Source of the DNA: Davidsoniella eucalypti
Lineage: Eukaryota; Ascomycota; Sordariomycetes; Microascales; Ceratocystidaceae
DNA length: 29,920 bases
Reading direction: 5' to 3'
Assembly: GCA_004009845.1 (NCBI GenBank)
Contig: RMBW01000200.1
Span: 1-29,920, forward strand
This document shows positions 1-8,606 of this stretch, piece after piece. Position 1 is the first letter of the stretch. Each line of letters starts with the position of its first letter. Below the pieces are notes generated by a model. That model searched no databases. It was given only the letters and a program-made list of their open reading frames with translations, and was not told where the DNA came from. Made by a program: the position numbers and the translations under genes.

Positions 1-697
1 CGATATATGCCTCGCTACGCTCTTGTGTCTGCGTATACAAGGTCTCACGCAGCGACAGCCCGAACGGCTCGGGCTTGCGATCAGGAACAGGCTGTCCGGC
101 ATCGGCTAGCGCCGCATCTTCCGCCCGAATCTCGGCCTCTCTGGCGTCACGTGCGCGCGCCAGCTCCAGTGATTTTTCTGCTGCAGAATCCCAGGCCTGA
201 TAAAAAGTCCTCTGTCTCGTTCATGGTGTCGATGAGCTTGCGCACAGCGCGTTTCACCGTTGGCTGTGGTGTCCAGAGATGCCTGTACGAGAGTCTCTAG
301 GGCCTCCTTCGCGTCGTTACGAGTCTTCGCCATGTACTCCTCGTATTCTTCCTGTTCGTCCTCGGCCCAAAGATCGACCTCGTCATTCTCGCGGCTGGTT
401 CCGGTGCGGTTAAGCTTTGCCACGTACTTTCGCTGCCCCGACAAGGGCGTCGTTGATGGACGTTATATGCCTTGGTTAGGTTGGTGATGGCCTGGCGTGA
501 GTCGTCCATGATACGCGCGCGATCGCGGCTTTGAAGCGCGTGCTTGAGGGAATATGTGGCTTCGATAGACGCTGGTCCGCTCATATTTTGCACCTCAACG
601 CCGAAAACTCGCTCACGAGGCGGCGCGGTACGACGCGCTCGCCGCCAGCTTCATCGGCATTGTTCTGGGTGCGTCTCCGGTTCCGTTGGCTCGACAT
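1..697 (-). pseudogene. Frameshifted coiled-coil gene, possibly Nse2/Mms21-like, 5' part
   Basis: Reading leftward from an ATG at 697, a basic N-terminus (MSSQRNRRRTQNN) is followed by a largely helical, charged protein. The coding signal is continuous only if the frame changes at about 625-645, 460, 436-439 (a run of four C), 261-262 and 202-206 (a run of five A). Between the shifts the frames read well, for example IEATYSLKHALQSRDRARI, QRKYVAKLNRTG, RKLIDTMNETEDF and EAEIRAEDAALADAG. The gene continues beyond base 1. GC content is much higher than in the AT-rich DNA to its right, as expected for a real gene. The layout (helical N-terminal region ending near an ERSEAYI segment) resembles fungal Nse2/Mms21, the SUMO ligase of the Smc5/6 complex. 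The RING part is outside the window, so this identity is a weak guess. Either a recently broken gene or uncorrected sequencing indels. Confidence 0.5.
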
Positions 698-1208
698 GTT
701 CAGGCCTTTACTACAGCCTGTCTTGGCGGTATTCCCTTCAAGAGATGGTACAGACTATTCCAACTACAAACCTATGTCCTGGTGATAATGGTCGCGCTTT
801 ATCATTGCGATTCACAAGCAATCTTTGATATTCACGCCGACCTGTGAAGGGGAAACAGTGGGGCCATCTTCGTGTTGGTCATAACCCTAAGTGCGGGTTA
901 AGCGACTACTACGATTTATGTTGCCTTTGGTTCGTACTTTGCGAACTTTCAACCAAGCTGTCTAGAACGCCAACAAAGACGCCTTAGCAGTGGCTATGCT
1001 ATTATACTCATGTTGCCAGCACATGATGTTACTCAAAAGTCCTATACAGATACTCATATCCATTCTAATCTCGTGGTCATGTGTATCAACCATAGCCCCT
1101 CCATAGCAGGCTAGATATATATATATTCGGGGCGTAAAATCATATGACTACAGCTATGTATATGCAATGACTGCTTCAATGTGAGATACAGAAAAGCAAT
1201 AGTAAGCC
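698..1208. other. Intergenic, no gene seen
   Basis: Upstream of the broken gene at 697 and downstream of the glycosylase that ends at 1209. No ORF with coding character, tRNA or repeat was recognised. It probably holds the promoter of the left gene and the 3' UTR of the right one. Confidence 0.6.
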
Positions 1209-2566
1209 TTATGCAAGAAAATACGGCGACGACTTATTTCGAGTTTGGCTCCGTGTTTGGCTTCTTGTCTTTCTTACACACATTTTATCATCGTCTGCCT
1301 CATCCTTGACAAGAGCGCGTTTCCCGCGAGATCTCACTGGCTTCGATTGTACAGCATCGTCATCATCTCTGGGTTCTTCTATCTTTTCTTCTTTGATCTC
1401 AGCCTTGACGTGGGTTTTTCGGTCTTTTCTGGTAACCTCGCCCCCAACTAAAATCTGGCGAGAAGGTACAAAGCAGCTTGTCCGCCCTCCTACCGTGACG
1501 AGTGATAGTTCCTCGCCGTTGGGCAGACTTCCAGGTCCTTTCTTGCTGCGATTCCAGCGGTGTCGAAACAGCCAATCATCGGGAAACTGAGACTCGTCTC
1601 CTAGTTTCTCAACTGCTAATGTGCAAACCATTAATATAGACTTTTGGAGTCTGGTCATAGAATCCGGTTTGATATTACAACAGAGTTCTTCGGGGTGAAT
1701 CCGCGCGTGATATAGAACCTCGTCAGCAACCCAGTTTCCAATGCCGCAAATGATAGTTTGGTCAAGCAAGAAGGCCTTGACGGGGCATCGTCGTCTTTTA
1801 AGTTGCTGATGGAGCCAGTCATTCGTTATCTGGTCCTTGATAGGATCCAGCCCCAATTTGGCGAGCGGCGGCTCATTTCGTACATTGTCGGCATCAGTGT
1901 CAACTACGGTGACTCTGCCTAGACGTCGTGCATCAACAAATGCAATATGGACCGGTACCTTTTCCTCGGTTTCAATTTGAATCTTCCAGAATCTAGGTGG
2001 CCAAGTATCGCTGAGACCCAGTTTCTTATACCAGCCTTCTGGTGCAGTTTTTTCACCTTGTATGTGCACCCATCCTTGTATAATTGTTAGTATAGTGGAT
2101 CCGACACATATATCGTAGAATAGAAAATAATAATGACAGAAGGGGCTCAATGATTTACCTGTCATTCCCAAATGCATTACAACGCATTTCTTGCTATCAA
2201 GTGTCAACCTAAGGCCATATTAAGTATTAGAGCTGTCAATATATACAGGTATGAAATAGGCTCTGAATATACCAAAAGTATTTTCCTTGTCGTTCTACCG
2301 ACAATATCTATTATGAATATTAGTATATTGTAGCAAGTATTTTAGTTTAGAATGTGTTGTACAAACTTTGCGCCCGGTAAGTTCTTTCTCTATTTCCCCT
2401 TTGAATATTATGTTGTCTTCTATAGTTGTGACTTTCTTGATCACTTTGCCAACCATATGTTTCGCCATATAGTGAACTACTCTTGCAACTTGAGAACAGA
2501 CTTGTATTAGTTTCAATAGGGTTTGGGTTACGATATGGGCGTTGTACCTTCTGCGATTTCGGGCAT
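1209..2566 (-). CDS. Formamidopyrimidine-DNA glycosylase (Fpg/MutM family), five exons
   Basis: Bifunctional base-excision-repair enzyme that removes oxidised purines such as 8-oxoguanine and cuts the abasic site; expected to act in the nucleus and perhaps mitochondria. Exons on the minus strand: 2566-2548, 2488-2367, 2307-2273, 2208-2159, 2074-1209, giving 363 aa. The first exon encodes only MPEIAE, which carries the catalytic Pro2 and Glu3 required in this family; this fixes the start. Later landmarks are RQGKYFW, VMHLGMTGWVHIQG (spanning the fourth intron), FVDARRLGRV, and the helix-two-turn-helix segment LLDQTIICGIGNWVADEVLY. GGRTSCFVPSRQ near residue 270 stands where bacterial enzymes have a zinc finger; no Cys4 finger is seen, as in plant and fungal members. 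The tail is rich in K, R, E and D and may hold nuclear localisation signals. Introns are 59, 59, 64 and 84 nt; the last has a perfect TACTAAC branch site. Donors GTACAA and GTTTGT are weak. Confidence 0.93.
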
Positions 2567-2997
2567 TGTAAGACTGATTTATTGATAAATACGTAGATTT
2601 TCTGGATAATTGTATTGAGAACGGATTGAATTGTAATAAAAATTGACATATAAAGATGATTATAATGTTCTAAGGGACTTTGTAAGTTTTCGATGTTGTT
2701 TCCCTAGGGGAAAACTTAACTTTCTAGCTCTTCCACTAGGTCTTCTTTCTGCGGGCGTATTACGTGATTTTATTTTATTTTTAGTAGTATAGCCTCGTTT
2801 ACGTATTTTGATGCAATTTTCGGTGGCTTTTTGCTTTTTATGGGTCTTTTATGGACTAAAGATGCTCTGATTGGCTGAAACCCAACAATAAAAAAGCGGG
2901 TTCGCACAGCTTCTATAATTGGTCCGATAAGTTTCAGCCTCGCTTACTAACACATTTTTTTTATTTTTATTTTTTTATTTTTTACTATGAATTACTC
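2567..2997. promoter_or_regulatory. Divergent intergenic region with T-rich tract
   Basis: Lies between the starts of the minus-strand glycosylase (2566) and the plus-strand broken gene (2998), so it must contain both promoters. An AT-rich stretch at about 2768-2790 and a T/A tract at about 2956-2985, directly before the ATG at 2998, resemble the poly(dT) elements of fungal promoters. No specific factor site is claimed. Confidence 0.4.
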
Positions 2998-3482
2998 ATG
3001 TGGGACCTACTAGACGAAGCAATTGATATAGCCCTTGCTGCTACCATGCCCCGGACGAAGTCACCTCGCAGAGGCACTCCGTGGCAAGAAAGCCATTGAA
3101 GGGTACAAAGACGCACTCGTCACATCAAGCTTTTGCCTTGAATATTCGAAATGCCGTGAGGCGTACAAAGAGATCCTTTTTAGACAAAAGATTGCGGATG
3201 CCAACAACCCTGAAAGCTTATGGGGAATAGCTAGACAACAACACGACAGCTACCTCCTGGCAAATCATCTCCTCAGCCGTGGACACCTTTCTAAGGACTT
3301 GGACCCGTCCTCTTTCTACACATCACCTTTGCGCAACATTGAGCTAGATCTCTGCCTCAACCCAACGGAAGTCCGGAGTCATCGGTTTATATTTTTAGGA
3401 TGTAAATAACTTCTTTGAAGTTTCCGAATACTCAAACCACGGTGTCGGAATCCCGCTGTTGTGGTTTTATCACCGCAAGTAA
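2998..3482 (+). pseudogene. Unrecognised small gene with frame shifts
   Basis: An ATG at 2998 opens a frame (MWDLLDEAIDIALAATMP) that stops early. The coding signal continues in the +1 frame from about 3050, after a run of four C: HLAEALRGKKAIEGYKDAL, CREAYKEILFRQKIADANN, ESLWGIARQQHDSYLLANHL. A third frame then carries DVNNFFEVSEYSNHG to a stop at 3480-3482, beginning just after TTTTTAG at 3392-3398. That last junction could be a splice acceptor, but no good donor precedes it in the right phase. The fragments are soluble and helical, without membrane segments or a domain I recognise. Either a decayed gene or a real one of about 155 aa hit by two indel errors. Confidence 0.4.
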
Positions 3483-5180
3483 CTAGATAGCGCCATTGTA
3501 TTAGTTTTATGTTTAAATTTAATTCTATATCTAGATATGTACCTGAAGGGCCACCAGATCATCACCTCTCGTTCAGGGCTTAATATCTAGATCAAATTCT
3601 CCTATTTAAGACTATTCAGCCTAGAGCTTCCTTAAGACAATTGTCTCATCATGCTCTATATCTTGGCATCTTCAGTAGGATATGTCTTAGATCAAAGCTG
3701 GCTACCCCTAGTGGTCGGATAGCCCTGTACATGAAAGTTTATATATTAATATAATTCAAATGATAGATGTAAAATCCTTCCCTAACCTTAACAAACAAAG
3801 AAATAATGAAAATCCGAAAGTCTACTCCGATTATTCAAGACTTATTGATGACGGGGCCTCTTGTTTTGAACCTCCTCATTGCTTGTGTCATCCTGGTCGC
3901 TTCTCTTGGGATGCTTTTATGGTTCTAGCGTATATAAACGGGAACGATCAAAGTCGATGATCATATGTCGTTTGTACTGCTCGTGGTATAAAACGTTCGG
4001 CTCTCTATTATCACCGTGGTCAACTCCTAGCGCATGAATTTTCGATTCCAAGAAATTAACATTAGTCTCCTCTAGACTGGCCACTGGCCGACCTGAGTAT
4101 GACATTAGAAGAATATGTCTGTTTATTTGAAAATTTATACAGAGATTCTTTTCCAGCGAAATGTAGCCTAACTATGAAAGACGACATAAAAATGGTCGTA
4201 TCTTATACTATGTTATGTATTACATAAAGATTCCTGCCACTATCTTAGCCTATCCCGCTTGATATTAGAACTTCGAATTGGGGCATCCCTTCTACTGTTG
4301 ATGTAAGCTTGTACATTATCTATGAAGGCATTGGTAAGTGTCTTGCTCTGGATTTTGTAGTAGTAAGACTTGGTACATCAATATATGATATGAAGGCCTC
4401 TAGAACGTGTGAGCCCACACTTCTGTGACTAAAGACTTGAATGAGATTATCTCCACCTATAATAGTGTAACTATCATTAGTTCTTGCGGCTTTGAAAAGG
4501 TCACATTTTACAAGGTAGGATATCTTGCTATGTTATCAAAAGGGGTCTATATCAAGATGGCAGATATCATGTAAGTTGACTGTTCTGAGTGCATTGCATG
4601 ACTCGAGCCAAGAATACTATATCCGCACATACAAACTGCGGAGTGATGTTTTGACGACTTCAATGACAGTACTTGTCAATATATCTGACTTATATATGTA
4701 ATGTATACATATTTTGTTCTTGATAATGGCAAAACTCAGTGTGCAGGGAGAATACGGAACATCATCAAATACACAATCCTAACTCCGACCCAGTCTTAGA
4801 AGCTCTATAGGGTTATTTTCCATTTTGCCCCACTTTCTCAATCTAAGAGAATTTAAATTTCAGATCTCTAACAGTATGGTTTTTCTATTTCACATCTTGA
4901 TGTCTTTAATATCATCATTTGGTGTGACTTAGTTATATGAATCTAGAATTTATTAAGCAACCTCTCTCTTATATCTCTAATCATCTATATAACGAAGCCA
5001 TAACCCATGTTCTGTATCTCAGTGGCCTGTCACTGTTGAGAAGTAGGTTGTCCTACACCTTACATTATATATTAGTATTAGTTTAGGGCTGTGTCATAGG
5101 ATACTGAGGTGCCGCATAGTTCCATTTCCACCTTAATAAAAAATAACAATAAAAAAAATAACGCGAATACTAAACACCGA
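3483..5180. other. AT-rich gene-poor stretch
   Basis: About 1.7 kb of AT-rich, TpA-rich sequence with frequent stops in all frames. The only ORFs are short and without coding character. This is the composition expected of RIP-degraded repeats, but no element could be identified. Confidence 0.5.
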
Positions 5181-5182
5181 GT

Positions 5183-5188
5183 CACGTG
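5183..5188 (+). promoter_or_regulatory. E-box CACGTG upstream of the snoRNA host gene
   Basis: A palindromic CACGTG lies about 140 nt before the first splice donor (5324) of the host gene. Such E-boxes bind bHLH factors (Cbf1/Tye7-like) in fungi. Placement fits a promoter element; function is inferred. Confidence 0.35.
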
Positions 5189-5360
5189 AAGATAAGACCC
5201 ACATTTTACTATCACAACTACCCCACTTAAAAAAGTTCTACAAAACCGAGCTCAAGATTCTGTGAAGAAAGATTTTCTCCTTCTTGATTCTTCTTTCTTC
5301 TTCATCATCAGCAACTCTTCAATGTAAGTCAATTATACATATGCCTTTTACTTTCTCTTC

Positions 5361-5452
5361 ATCAATATGATGACAACAGCAAACCGCAATCAAACTAGAG
5401 TCTTTGACCTTCGGGAATGAAACTATCTTTTGTCACGTCAGTCTGATCTATC
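5361..5452 (+). ncRNA. snR78: Box C/D snoRNA, snR78-like (LSU Um2421 guide)
   Basis: First intron of the host gene. Box C ATGATGA at 5367-5373 and box D CTGA at 5443-5446. A D'-like TTGA at 5404-5407 follows the guide CAAACTAGAGTC (5391-5402), complementary to GACUCUAGUUUG, a strongly conserved LSU rRNA segment. The D'+5 rule points to the U in GACU, which I place at yeast U2421, the snR78 site. A C'-like AATGAAA follows. A second possible guide before box D (CACGTCAG) could pair with CUGACGUG of LSU rRNA; this is weaker. No strong terminal stem is visible. Confidence 0.82.
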
Positions 5453-5633
5453 GTTTACGATATACTTATGATTGTTTTGCACCGCGCCCCCCACTCTCCT
5501 AAAATTGGCACAAATCTAACAATTTAACAGATGTATAATCTGTAGATGACATGACTAGCTCGTAGACTTTGCTCCGTATCCTGTTAAGATAGGTAAGTTG
5601 ACTATTGCAAACTCCCCCAACACAACATCCCAT

Positions 5634-5732
5634 GTTTCTCCTGATGATCAACTTTTTTTGTGCTTCGGCACGCTGTGAATTACCGTCTGAATTCTTTGAC
5701 GATATAAAATTGGCTGTTTTCTGATTCGAAAC
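5634..5732 (+). ncRNA. snR77: Box C/D snoRNA, snR77-like (SSU Um578 guide)
   Basis: Second intron. Box C CTGATGA at 5641-5647, D' CTGA at 5687-5690, C'-like TTGACGA near 5696-5702 and box D CTGA at 5721-5724. A terminal stem GTTTC (5634-5638) with GAAAC (5728-5732) brings the ends together. The guide GAATTACCG before D' pairs with CGGUAAUUC, the universally conserved SSU '530 loop'. The +5 nucleotide pairs with the U of GGU, equal to yeast U578 (E. coli U531), the known snR77 target. An extra internal hairpin, TGCTTCGGCA, lies between box C and D'. Confidence 0.88.
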
Positions 5733-5859
5733 TTAATACCCTCATTGATACAATACTTATCGCTTCGTCAAGTATAGTGTTGCTAACATTGAAATCAGAA
5801 CAGGACGTATTTGTTAAGGTACATTTAAATCACTTCAGACTCCTTTCAAAACCATGTTA

Positions 5860-5973
5860 TTGTTCTCGTGATGAAACGGCACTGGGCTCTGACGGTACCT
5901 TAGACAGTACTTTATAATGAGCGATAACGCCTATTACGGCAGGCCTAGAAAACCTCGCCCACTGATTGAACAA
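5860..5973 (+). ncRNA. snR76: Box C/D snoRNA, snR76-like (LSU Cm2197 guide)
   Basis: Third intron. Box C GTGATGA at 5868-5874, D' CTGA at 5889-5892, a C'-like TAATGAG near 5925 and box D CTGA at 5962-5965. The terminal stem TTGTTC (5860-5865) with GAACAA (5968-5973) is perfect. The guide GCACTGGGCT before D' pairs with GCCCAGUGC of LSU rRNA. The +5 position selects the last C of GCCC, which I assign to yeast C2197, the snR76 site. The long D'-D part, about 70 nt, has no recognised second target. Confidence 0.85.
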
Positions 5974-6120
5974 ACATAACCTCTGGATTTCTGTTATTCG
6001 GATGTTTCACAACTGCTAACATATAGCGTAAAGACCAATGTTCTCTAATCTGAGAGACGGAGCCCAATAACTAAAATAATGGTAAGCCTACTACTGTAAC
6101 CGTTTATGTATATGACCCTC

Positions 6121-6216
6121 CCGTATATGATGAACCATTTTAGATGACGAGTCTTATTTGCGCTTGCAATGCAGACAACATCTTTTTATACCATTCATGC
6201 AACTTCTGAAATCTAC
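6121..6216 (+). ncRNA. snR75: Box C/D snoRNA, snR75-like by position
   Basis: Fourth intron. Box C ATGATGA at 6127-6133 and box D CTGA at 6206-6209. The sequence CCATTCATGC before box D is complementary to GCAUGAAUGG, a conserved segment of LSU rRNA in the region around yeast position 2288. The match starts at the sixth nucleotide upstream of box D, so the +5 nucleotide falls just outside the duplex if the rRNA has the yeast sequence. Assignment to snR75 rests on cluster order plus this complementarity. No clear D'/C' pair or terminal stem was found. Confidence 0.7.
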
Positions 6217-6322
6217 CCGACTATTTAACTTTTTGACTCGCGGCTCTTTATTTATTCTGGGATCTTGTGTGGCTAATATTCTTGATTTCCAGGTATGTCT
6301 TGTATAAAGCCTCTCTAACATT

Positions 6323-6444
6323 GACCGTCTATTCGTCATTGTGATGAAACATAACGAATCCAAATGACAAGCATATGTCTGAGCCGAAAGGCCACGAGCG
6401 ACACGATTCTTATCTGATACCTTAAAAGACAACAAGACGGTCAA
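6323..6444 (+). ncRNA. snR74: Box C/D snoRNA, snR74-like (SSU Am28 guide), with external stem
   Basis: Fifth intron. Box C GTGATGA at 6341-6347, D' CTGA at 6379-6382 and box D CTGA at 6414-6417. The guide GACAAGCATATG before D' pairs with CAUAUGCUUGUC near the 5' end of SSU rRNA. Counting five nucleotides from D' selects the A in CAUA, exactly A28 in yeast numbering, the snR74 site. The mature RNA is probably about 6336-6422. A perfect 10-bp stem, TTGACCGTCT (6321-6330) with AGACGGTCAA (6435-6444), encloses it and may hold the boxes together for processing. Confidence 0.9.
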
Positions 6445-6625
6445 TAGTAGAGAGTGTTGTAGCACACGTACAACAGAGTTCAGAACTGAGCCCTGACATT
6501 TCTCTGGTAGTTTAATTATATCGTGTACATGGAAATAAGAAGTTTTCACAGATTGATTTTACTTCCAGCTGCGCAACTAATCGTAAGCCCTCCCTTCTTT
6601 GACATCTATATCAATGCATCACTCC

Positions 6626-6723
6626 TGGGTTACCTGATGATCATAAAATTTTCACGACGGTCAACTTAGCCATAAGCTGTGACGATATGTGCCTGTGACA
6701 AGGCAAATACACACTGATACCCA
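6626..6723 (+). ncRNA. snR73: Box C/D snoRNA, snR73-like by position (LSU peptidyl-transferase region guide)
   Basis: Sixth intron. Box C CTGATGA at 6634-6640, C'-like GTGACGA at 6679-6685 and box D CTGA at 6714-6717. The terminal stem TGGGT (6626-6630) with ACCCA (6719-6723) is present. The internal segment TCACGACGGTC is complementary to GACCGUCGUGA of LSU rRNA. With CTTA just downstream taken as a variant D' box, +5 points to the first C of GACC, which I place at yeast C2948; yeast snR73 modifies C2959, 11 nt further on in the same segment. Name given by cluster order; the actual target may differ. Confidence 0.75.
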
Positions 6724-6784
6724 ACCACTCTTTACACATTAACGATCATATTTGGCAAGGAATCATCCCGCTAACATTATACAG

Positions 6785-7305
6785 TGTATATTATCTATCG
6801 ACATAAAAACATTCTAGTAAATACAAAAAAAACCTTCTAAAACAAGAAAAATCCTAAAGCATATTACATATAATATATTGCTCCTCTACCGTGAAAACTG
6901 ATCATCAAGCTCGATAAAACAACACCAAGTGTAGCTATAAAAAGCAGGGACTCGATGAAAACTGAGAAGTAATAAAAAGCAATCGGACAACCGGAAGCCT
7001 CGTAAGTTTATGCACCACATTCTATAGGAGGAATATTATCGCTAGTATCTAGGTATTCCGTAGCATCTCTAAAGCAAGGGCTCAGACCCGCGTCGGGGTA
7101 ATCGAAACTTGATCGCGACAGTTCTGGTAATACTACTGGTTTGAAACAATCAACCGGCGATGGGTAAGTGTTGTATCTATCAGGGCAAGCAAAGTAAAGC
7201 AGACGGCGTTAGCTCTAAGATATTGAATTGACGGTATTATAAGACAGGGGGGCAATCGCGATATAATCGTGTTTAGACGTTGGTATGTAACGTACTATAC
7301 ATGTA
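6785..7305. other. Terminal host exon and intergenic DNA
   Basis: Follows the last acceptor of the snoRNA host gene at 6784. It should contain the host's final exon and, on the other strand, the 3' UTR of the Clr5-domain gene. I looked for a seventh C/D snoRNA (the yeast cluster ends with snR72) and found no adequate box C/D pair with a matching guide. Confidence 0.5.
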
Positions 7306-8606
7306 CTATCTGTAATGTGAATGGTGTTGGGATGGAGGTTGAAAGGTATTCATGATAGTACTTGTTGATTGGTGGGGGGGGATCATATCTACATACGAAT
7401 GAGAGGGTGTGAGGTAAGAGTCAGAGTAGCTGGGTGTAGAGAACATGACATTGGCTGAGTTAGCAGTCACGCATGGTGTTCTAGGCATCGGGATGTCGAT
7501 GTGCAGGCCACCTTGTTGAAGTCTAGTGACTTCGATGTTGGTTTCATGGTCACTACAACCATAAAGCTGCCTTCCGTGTCCGTTGCTAAACATGGGTACG
7601 CAATGGTCAGGTGTGACAGGCGATGATTCGTGAGCAGATAATGGGGATTGGCCACTGTCAGGAAATACGTTTCCTGGATTAGGGTGGCCTGCCGCATACG
7701 AGCTTACAGAATCGTAGCTTGGTAGTTCGTACGGGGAGTTGGCGTATGATACAGCCTCATGCTTGATTTGGGGGAATCTGTCTCTGAAAAGCCCGGGGAC
7801 TAGGGGAGGGGATAGCATATTGATGTCTGGCATGTGCCCCCCAAAGGCCACTCCAGACTGATACGCAAGATTGGGTTTGTCTTCGTGATCTTTGTGAGAG
7901 GAATAGACTTGATTCGAGTCGCGTCGTCGAGAGGTGTGGTAGGCGTGATGTTTGTAGTGACTGGCGTAATGAAGGTGCTTAGCACCAAGCGGCTTGATGT
8001 CGGCGACGTGGCTACGTCCTAAGTAAATTTCGTTAGGCTCGGAGTTCGAGATATGTTGTATGCCGGCTTTCACCGAACAGGCGTTGCGCTTCTGGTACTT
8101 TCGGATATTCCACTTGTGGAACCGTTGTCTGTAGGCTCGTAGTCTTTCATCTCGCAAAGTGTTAGCGGGCTTGACATAAAAGTTTGTAGGTGACTTAGTA
8201 CAACAAAGAGTCTGATAAGATATCTGAATGTTTACATGTGCAAAAAAAACAAGCAATAATGTCAGGTAGGAAGGAAGTAGACCAAACAACGGGAAGTGGG
8301 GCAAACTCAGTCTATACTTAGGCTGGTGTATAGCAATATCCCAGAAAGGCCTGGGATTGAGAATTGTCCATAACCTTGGCTGTAGATGTCGTATTTCACT
8401 TGAAAACTATGACATACACTGGATACCAAAAGGTTTGCGACGCCAAAAGTTCGGGTGGAAGGCATGTCGCAAAGAATTATATCAACGTACGAGGCATTGA
8501 AGTTATGTTCTGCGCTCATAATGTCTTTGACTTGTCGTAGTGTTTTTCCTTCGCCCGAATAGAGGGAGATGATAGTGTCGCAATGCTCGTCCCAGTTTTT
8601 CGTCAT
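7306..8606 (-). CDS. Clr5-domain protein
   Basis: Two exons, 8606-8491 and 8143-7306, give 317 aa. The ATG at 8606 is used because the upstream in-frame codon is only TTG. Joining the donor TC|GTACGT to the acceptor GAAAG|A restores a complete Clr5 domain at about residues 1-60: NWDEHCDTIISLYSGEGKT, LRQVKDIMSAEHNFNAS, then LRAYRQRFHKWNIRKYQKRN. This match to the family pattern (W, LY, M, F.AS, Y, KW, K) makes the splice convincing although the intron, 347 nt, is long for a fungus. The remainder is a low-complexity region rich in His, Ser, Tyr and Pro, without further domains. Clr5-domain proteins are common fungal nuclear proteins, named after a fission-yeast silencing factor; the role of this one is unknown. 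Flanked on both sides by gene-poor DNA. Confidence 0.82.

Larger units (their letters stand above)
5260..6950 (+). ncRNA. Spliced non-coding host gene for a C/D snoRNA cluster
   Basis: Six intron units, each holding one box C/D snoRNA, are marked by consensus splice sites. Inferred introns: 5324-5530, 5592-5798, 5819-6026, 6082-6292, 6293-6568 and 6583-6784. Donors are GTAAGT, GTAAGT, GTACAT, GTAAGC, GTATGT and GTAAGC. Branch-like CTAAC or CTAAT lies before most acceptors (for example 5516-5520, 5783-5787, 6016-6020, 6771-6775). Exons between them are 61, 20, 55, 0 (or 9) and 14 nt and carry no conserved ORF; the only ATG in exon 2 is closed after four codons. The host therefore looks non-protein-coding, with mature snoRNAs released by debranching and trimming of the introns. 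The 5' end is uncertain (a pyrimidine-rich leader at about 5278-5320 is probably exon 1), and so is the 3' end after 6785. Confidence 0.82.

Noticed and set aside
6154..6549. 131-aa ORF on the minus strand
   Set aside because: Lies across the snR75-like and snR74-like snoRNAs and their splice sites, without coding character.
6785..7305. Seventh snoRNA (snR72) after the cluster
   Set aside because: Only close-set CGATGA and CTGA near 6952-6965 were found, too near each other, and no guide for the A876 region.
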